DNA of 7,387 bases from Accumulibacter sp. (GTDB lineage: Bacteria; Pseudomonadota; Gammaproteobacteria; Burkholderiales; Rhodocyclaceae), in contig DPSD01000605.1 of assembly GCA_003538495.1 (NCBI GenBank), positions 1,140 through 8,526 on the forward strand. The letters are read 5' to 3'. This document shows positions 4,077-7,387 of the stretch, piece after piece. The position numbers and the translations under genes are program-made. The notes under the pieces were generated by a model. It was not told the DNA's origin. It saw nothing but the letters and a program-made list of their open reading frames with translations, and did not search any database. Each line of letters starts with the position of its first letter. The first letter of the stretch is position 1.

Positions 4077-6330
4077 CCTGATCGGCGCCCTCGCCCCGTT
4101 GGTGCGGCGGGTGCGCACCGATGTGACATGCGTCAAGCAAGGCGGGAAGCAAGCGTGGACGCGGGAATCGCTCACCAAGGCGCGGCTGGCCAAGCATTTG
4201 GACGGTGGCCCGGCGCGGGGATGCTGCCCCATCAAAGCCGGCGAGGCGGTCACGCTGGTGGGTCTCTACGATCTTGATTCCCACAACGGCGAGACAGCGT
4301 GGCCGGAAATGGCCGAGGCCGCCATGCGACTGATCGACGCCTTGGGATTGCTTGGCATGCACCCGATTGCCTTCCGCTCGTCGGGAGGGCGCGGGATTCA
4401 CCTCTTCCTGCTGTGGGACGAGCCGCAGGATGCCTACAGCGTTCGGCAGTGGATGGCGAGCGTGATCGAGTCGCTGGGATTCAGGAATGGTGCGGCCGGC
4501 ATCAGTCATGGCGAGATCGAGATCTTTCCCAAGCAGGACAGCGTCCCGGAGAACGGTTTCGGCAACCAGTTCATCCTGCCGCTGGCGGGGCTCAGTGAGC
4601 CGCTGGAGCCTTTGGCCGGGCTGGAGCCGATGGGCAAGGAAGCGGTGATCGGCATGGCATGGCCCAGCTCGCCGGCCGTGCCCGTCGTCGAGCGCCCTGT
4701 TCGTGCTGCGCCGGCGCCCATTGCTGACACAGAGTTCACGATCCTGCGCTCGGCGCTTGCTGCGATTCCAAATCAGGCCGACGACGAACTGGACTACGAC
4801 ACCTGGCGCAATGTGATCTTCGGCATTCACCACGCCACGGGCGGCTCGGAAGCGGGCCTGGCGCTGGCGCATGAGCTCTCGGCCAAGGCGAGCAAGTACG
4901 ACGCCGACTTCCTTGATCACCGGGTGTGGCCTTTCGTCCGGGACAGGGACAACGGCATTACCGAGCGCAGCATCCTGATGCTGGCCCGCCAGCACGGCTG
5001 GCAGGAGGACGTCTCGAGCGACTTCGAGGGGGTGGCCGTCGAGGCGCAGGTCGCGCCACCGCCCTTGCCCGCCTTCAAGCGGGACAAGTATGGACGCATT
5101 GAAGCGACCATCGAGAACGCGGTAAAGGCCGTTGCCTGTGTCGATTTCTGCGCGATGAACATTCGCTTCGATAGTTTCCGTGACGAGATCATGTACGCCG
5201 CGGCGGGTGATGACGTTTTCGCCACATTCAGCGATGCCGACTATTCGCGGCTGCGCATCCGGCTGGAGAGCAAGGGCTTTAAGCCAGTGGGTCGCGAACT
5301 GATCCGCGACGCGGTCGGGCTGGTTGCGGACAACAACCCTTTCGATTCAGCGATTGCGTGGTTGAACGCGCTGCCGTGGGATGGGCACCCGCGGGTCGAG
5401 AATTTCCTGCGGGATTGCTTCGGTGCGTCCGATACCGACTACGTTCGGGCGGTGTCCCTTTACCTCTGGACGGCGCTGGCCGGGCGCGTGCTGTCGCCGG
5501 GAGTCAAGGCGGACATGGTACCGATCCTGGTGGGCGATCAGGGGGCCGTCAAGAGTTCGAGCGTGGCGGCCATGGTGCCGGGCGTCGAGTTCTTCACCGA
5601 GATCAGCTTCAGCGAGAAGGACGAGGATCTGGCGCGCAAGATGCGCGGCCGGCTGATCGCCGAGATTGCCGAACTGCGCGGGCTGCACACGCGCGAGCTG
5701 GATAGCATCAAGGCGTTCATCGCCCGGACGCATGAAACCTGGGTGCCCAAGTATCGGGAGTTCGCCGTGCAATTCCCCCGCCGCCTGGTGTTCATCGGCA
5801 CGACCAACCAGGACGAGTTTTTGGCGGACGAGACCGGGAACCGGCGCTGGCTGCCGGTGCGCACCGGCAAGGCCGACATCGAAGCCGTGCGGCGGGATCG
5901 CTTGCAGCTCTGGGCCGAAGCGCGCGAGCTGTTTGGTCTGCTCGGCGTGGCCTATCAGGCGGCCGAGCGCCTGGCGCCTGAGGTGCATGTTGACCATACG
6001 ATCAGCGATCCGTGGGACGAAGCGGTTGCTTCGTGGCTGGACACACCCGATCTGCTCTCTGGCGAGATTCCGCGAACGCGTGAATTCTTACGCGCTGGCG
6101 AAGTGTTGCGCGGTGCGCTCGGGTTTGACAACCGACAGATTACAAAGCGCGAAGAAATGCGAGTTGGCATTTCGCTGCGAGCGTGCGGTTTATTGCGCGT
6201 TTATCGGCGGATCAACGGCGTGGGTGCAAGGGTTTGGGTGCACGGCGCAACCACCAGCAACCACCTCGTGGAGGTAGGTGGTTGCGCCGAAAGCCGCATG
6301 ACGCAAGGGCTGGAACCACGCAACCACTGA
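4066..6330 (+). CDS. Phage replicative primase-helicase (AEP primase + PriCT_2-like + VapE/D5 SF3 helicase)
   Basis: This 754-aa protein starts at ATG 4066, with GGAGG 6 nt upstream. Residues about 60-190 resemble an archaeo-eukaryotic primase of the TOTE type: VGLYDLDSHNGE (D69, D71), SSGGRGIHLFL (H112), GEIEIFPKQ (E150, E152) and NQFILPL. Residues about 225-310 look like PriCT_2 (LDYDTWRNVIFGIHHA). Residues about 425-625 are a VapE/D5 superfamily 3 helicase: AWLNALPWDGHPRVE; P-loop GDQGAVKS (490-497); Walker B-like LIAEIAE (530-536); sensor region FIGTTNQDEFLADETGNRRWLPV (577-598). The P-loop has V495 where the consensus has Gly. Residues 645-725 resemble the usual C-terminal wing. The last 30 residues are encoded by origin-like repeats. 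It probably melts the origin, unwinds DNA and primes synthesis, as P4 alpha and SaPI Rep proteins do. Confidence 0.88.
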   Translation: MANDLIGALAPLVRRVRTDVTCVKQGGKQAWTRESLTKARLAKHLDGGPARGCCPIKAGEAVTLVGLYDLDSHNGETAWPEMAEAAMRLIDALGLLGMHPIAFRSSGGRGIHLFLLWDEPQDAYSVRQWMASVIESLGFRNGAAGISHGEIEIFPKQDSVPENGFGNQFILPLAGLSEPLEPLAGLEPMGKEAVIGMAWPSSPAVPVVERPVRAAPAPIADTEFTILRSALAAIPNQADDELDYDTWRNVIFGIHHATGGSEAGLALAHELSAKASKYDADFLDHRVWPFVRDRDNGITERSILMLARQHGWQEDVSSDFEGVAVEAQVAPPPLPAFKRDKYGRIEATIENAVKAVACVDFCAMNIRFDSFRDEIMYAAAGDDVFATFSDADYSRLRIRLESKGFKPVGRELIRDAVGLVADNNPFDSAIAWLNALPWDGHPRVENFLRDCFGASDTDYVRAVSLYLWTALAGRVLSPGVKADMVPILVGDQGAVKSSSVAAMVPGVEFFTEISFSEKDEDLARKMRGRLIAEIAELRGLHTRELDSIKAFIARTHETWVPKYREFAVQFPRRLVFIGTTNQDEFLADETGNRRWLPVRTGKADIEAVRRDRLQLWAEARELFGLLGVAYQAAERLAPEVHVDHTISDPWDEAVASWLDTPDLLSGEIPRTREFLRAGEVLRGALGFDNRQITKREEMRVGISLRACGLLRVYRRINGVGARVWVHGATTSNHLVEVGGCAESRMTQGLEPRNH
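6243..6289. repeat. 13-bp inverted repeat with inner hairpin at the primase gene end
   Basis: CGGCGCAACCACC (6243-6255) is perfectly complementary to GGTGGTTGCGCCG (6277-6289). Inside it, ACCTC-GTG-GAGGT (6263-6275) forms a second small stem. CAACCACC occurs twice exactly 10 bp apart (6248-6255 and 6258-6265), one helical turn. It lies within the last codons of the primase-helicase. No T tract follows, so it is not an intrinsic terminator. It is best read as part of the origin-like repeat cluster. Confidence 0.7.
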
Positions 6331-6417
6331 TACCACCTACTACTACGGTATACGCGTAAACATATAAGGCGGCTGGGGAAAGGTTAGGGAAACGAGGTGG
6401 TGGTGGTGGCAGGTGGT
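6248..6417. other. Candidate replication origin: iterons flanking an AT-rich patch
   Basis: Left block: CAACCACC at 6248 and 6258, its inverse GGTGGTTG at 6277, AACCAC at 6314, CAACCACT at 6321 and TACCACCT at 6331. Right block, opposite orientation: GGTGGT at 6396, 6399, 6402 and 6412. Between them, 6340-6370 is the most AT-rich part of the region (GGTATACGCGTAAACATATAAGG) and includes the palindrome TACGCGTA (6351-6358). Oppositely oriented iterons either side of an AT-rich unwinding element, next to an AEP/SF3 primase-helicase gene, is the known layout of SaPI- and P4-type origins. The 127-bp spacer 6331-6457 holds no other gene. The origin call is inference from layout. Confidence 0.5.
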
Positions 6418-6457
6418 GTCACCCTATGCCGCAAGATTGTGCAACTAGGAGAAAGGC

Positions 6458-6874
6458 ATGGCAACGAACCCAGGGCGTGATCTGCGCCATTTCCCGGAGT
6501 GGCTGCACCACGAGCTGCTCAACTGGTCGCGCTGGTGCTGGCTGGGGGCGTGGCCGCATCCGCTGCCGCCAAACCACTGCGGTTCGGTCGAACGCGACTA
6601 CACCCGGTTCCGGGTAGACGCCTGCGCTGACGAGCCTCGCCCGATCCCGCCGATCGAGTCTCGGGCGCTGATCGTCGATGACGTCTGGCATCGCCTGCCG
6701 CAGGCGCCGAAGCAGGTGCTGCGCGCCGAGTATCCGCAGTACCACGATTCGGGGCGGGCTGAGTTTGGCCGGGTCGGCGCGGCGCGTCGGATGGGTCTGC
6801 GGCTGGCGGACTACGAAGCGGCGCTGTGCGTGGCGATCGGGCGTGTGTGGGATGCCTTCGAGGGCCGCAAATGA
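6458..6874 (+). CDS. Phage antitermination Q-like / sigma-region-4-like late regulator
   Basis: This 138-aa protein has AGGAG 6 nt before ATG 6458. The N-terminal part (HHELLNWSRWCWLGAW, 17-32) is tryptophan-rich, like the WGAW-type start of phage antitermination Q proteins. The C-terminal part (residues 66-135) reads as a helical DNA-binding region: IESRALIVDDVWHRLPQAPKQVLRAEYP, then AARRMGLRLADYEAALCVAIGRVWDAF. This follows the 'decision-helix, conserved YP, HTH, final helix' pattern of Q, RinA and ArpU-type late regulators. Similarity is recognised by pattern only. The position supports it: last functional unit of the early operon, followed by promoter-like repeats and an intrinsic terminator, as for lambda Q. 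H40 and C41 lie near the N-terminal domain, but no full zinc site is visible. Confidence 0.55.
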   Translation: MATNPGRDLRHFPEWLHHELLNWSRWCWLGAWPHPLPPNHCGSVERDYTRFRVDACADEPRPIPPIESRALIVDDVWHRLPQAPKQVLRAEYPQYHDSGRAEFGRVGAARRMGLRLADYEAALCVAIGRVWDAFEGRK

Positions 6875-7104
6875 AGTATGCCCACGAGGTGATCGATCTG
6901 ATGGCCGCCTATCCAGGGCGCCGGTTCGTGATGCGCCAGATCGTCCTGTACGTCAACCCGCGGGCCGGCTGCCAGGAGCGCGTGGCCGTCAAGAAGGCCG
7001 TGCAGCGCGTCCTCGTGGCGCTGGCGGCGACCGGCAGCGTCACGATCACGCCGCAAGAGATGCTCGGTGGGCAGGCGCGGTACGCGTGGAAAACCGGGAC
7101 ATGA
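6871..7104 (+). CDS. Small winged-helix-like phage protein (77 aa)
   Basis: The ATG at 6871 overlaps the Q-like gene's TGA by 4 bp (ATGA), so this shorter start is preferred over the in-frame ATG at 6826. The product (MKYAHEVIDLMAAYPGRRFV to YAWKTGT) has the feel of a small winged helix: helix HEVIDLMAAYPG, helix MRQIVLYVN, helix VAVKKAVQRVLVALAATGSV, then a wing ITPQEMLGGQARYAWK. A DNA-binding helper of the Q-like protein is a reasonable guess. No enzymatic motif is seen. The last few codons and the stop lie inside the first copy of the downstream direct repeat. Confidence 0.7.
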   Translation: MKYAHEVIDLMAAYPGRRFVMRQIVLYVNPRAGCQERVAVKKAVQRVLVALAATGSVTITPQEMLGGQARYAWKTGT

Positions 7105-7173
7105 CGTGCTTGCGAGGCGGGACGCAAACCGCGACAATTACGCTGCTAGGCGAGTTGCGCCCGTCGCCAATGC
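7090..7173 (+). repeat. Direct repeat unit 1, with promoter-like elements
   Basis: This is the first of two related units with a period of 114 bp. It starts AAAACCGGGACATGACGT, has a central CGGGACG (7118-7124), GACAAT (7133-7138) and TTGCGCCCG, and ends GCCAATGC. TTGCGA (7110-7115) and GACAAT are 17 bp apart and could serve as weak -35 and -10 boxes, with the conserved CGGGACG between them. Its first 15 bp overlap the end of the 77-aa gene. Confidence 0.7.
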
Positions 7174-7203
7174 ATCGCTCGTCGCGAGACGCCGGGCGCA
7201 CGT

Positions 7204-7282
7204 AAAACCGGGACATGACGTTCTCGCAAGCGGGACGAAAAGAGAGACAATAGCGGCGAGGCATTGCGCCCGCAGCCAATGC
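7204..7282 (+). repeat. Direct repeat unit 2
   Basis: The first 18 bp are identical to unit 1. The unit then follows it with scattered substitutions and two small gaps (CGGGACG at 7231, GACAAT at 7246-7251, TTGCGCCCG, ending GCCAATGC). The -35-like box is less clear than in unit 1. The intervening 30 bp (7174-7203) are not repeated. Conservation of short blocks rather than of a reading frame suggests protein- or polymerase-binding sites. Confidence 0.7.
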
Positions 7283-7299
7283 GCCACCTGCCCCAACAA

Positions 7300-7326
7300 C
7301 CCGCCCCTGTGGCGGGGTTTTGTTTT
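7300..7326 (+). terminator. Rho-independent terminator (tR'-like position)
   Basis: CCCGCC (7300-7305) pairs with GGCGGG (7311-7316) around the loop CCTGT, and is followed by GTTTTGTTTT. The A-rich bases before the stem could extend it by pairing with the T tract. It lies about 50 bp after the -10-like box of repeat unit 2 and would stop both early-operon readthrough and any transcript from the repeats unless antiterminated. Confidence 0.8.
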
Positions 7327-7366
7327 GAGCGCCTGCGCCCGCTGACCGTCAGCGAAGCCGCTTATG

Positions 7367-7387
7367 CCCCCCGGGCCGGGGGGGTTC
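7367..7387 (+). other. GC-only hairpin cut by the window edge
   Basis: Six C (7367-7372) face seven G (7378-7384) around a GGGCC loop, followed by TTC at the edge. This could be the stem of a second terminator whose T tract lies beyond the window, or part of a leader structure. It cannot be decided from what is visible. Confidence 0.3.

Larger units (their letters stand above)
7105..7387. other. Gene-free late-switch region
   Basis: No convincing gene is seen between the end of the 77-aa gene and the window edge. The stretch holds the two direct repeats, an intrinsic terminator at 7300-7326, a perfect inverted repeat GCTGAC-C-GTCAGC (7341-7353), and a C6/G6 hairpin at the edge (7367-7383). 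By analogy with lambda, this would be the late promoter and leader before the lysis or packaging genes. Confidence 0.5.

Noticed and set aside
3898..4995. Minus-strand open frame of 365 aa opposite the primase domain
   Set aside because: Arg/His/Gln-rich antisense product; the plus strand carries recognisable AEP motifs here and a good ribosome binding site.
5347..5997. Minus-strand open frame of 216 aa opposite the helicase domain
   Set aside because: Shadow of the SF3 helicase motifs; no start signal or family resemblance.
7090..7282. Possible CRISPR array
   Set aside because: Only two diverged units of about 80 bp with a single 30-bp gap, no regular short repeat-spacer pattern, and no cas genes in the window.
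7067..7345. Plus-strand frame encoding a repeated KPGHDVLA peptide
   Set aside because: The peptide repeat is just the translation of the DNA direct repeat. The frame runs through an intrinsic terminator, overlaps the 77-aa gene and has no ribosome binding site.

Overview
The window is part of a temperate-phage (prophage) genome in a GC-rich proteobacterium, most likely a beta- or gammaproteobacterium. This assignment rests on base composition, the style of the DUF2815/DUF2800 recombination genes, and a YdaS-type Cro-like regulator. No integrase, terminase or structural gene is present, so the segment covers only the immunity, replication and early-to-late switch parts of a phage.

Layout. 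Positions 1-158 are less GC-rich and carry the first 29 codons of an unrelated minus-strand gene (88 to 1) with a good ribosome binding site. This segment abuts the broken 3' end of a DUF2815 gene (377 to 160), which also has a one-base frameshift near 222. Upstream of it lies a tightly packed minus-strand operon: a 132-aa helical protein (2627-2229), a 135-aa linker protein (2232-1825), a DUF2800 PD-(D/E)XK/Cas4-like nuclease (1823-600), a 70-aa protein (603-391), then the DUF2815 remnant. A sigma70-like promoter with flanking CTTGCAA/TTGCAAG repeats lies at 2677-2704.

The immunity region is a minus-strand XRE repressor (3568-2804) whose C-terminal domain is not a LexA/S24 peptidase, facing a plus-strand YdaS/Cro-like gene (3714-4076). 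Related inverted-repeat operator candidates built on CTTGTA lie upstream of both the repressor and the recombination operon.

The plus-strand operon runs Cro-like, then a 754-aa primase-helicase (4066-6330) with an AEP primase domain, PriCT_2-like region and VapE/D5-type SF3 helicase. Next come a 138-aa antiterminator Q/sigma-region-4-like protein (6458-6874) and a 77-aa winged-helix-like protein (6871-7104). The end of the primase gene and the spacer after it (6243-6420) hold many ACCACC/GGTGGT repeats in opposite orientations either side of an AT-rich patch, which looks like a replication origin for the adjacent primase-helicase. Downstream of the Q-like operon, two ~80-bp direct repeats (114-bp period) carrying promoter-like elements precede an intrinsic terminator (7300-7326). 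This is the order of lambda Q, pR' and tR'.

Working model (inference): repressor and Cro-like protein decide lysogeny. The minus operon supplies recombination functions, the primase-helicase fires the adjacent origin, and the Q-like protein then lets transcription pass the terminator into late genes beyond the window. The damaged DUF2815 gene and foreign left flank suggest a decaying or rearranged prophage.
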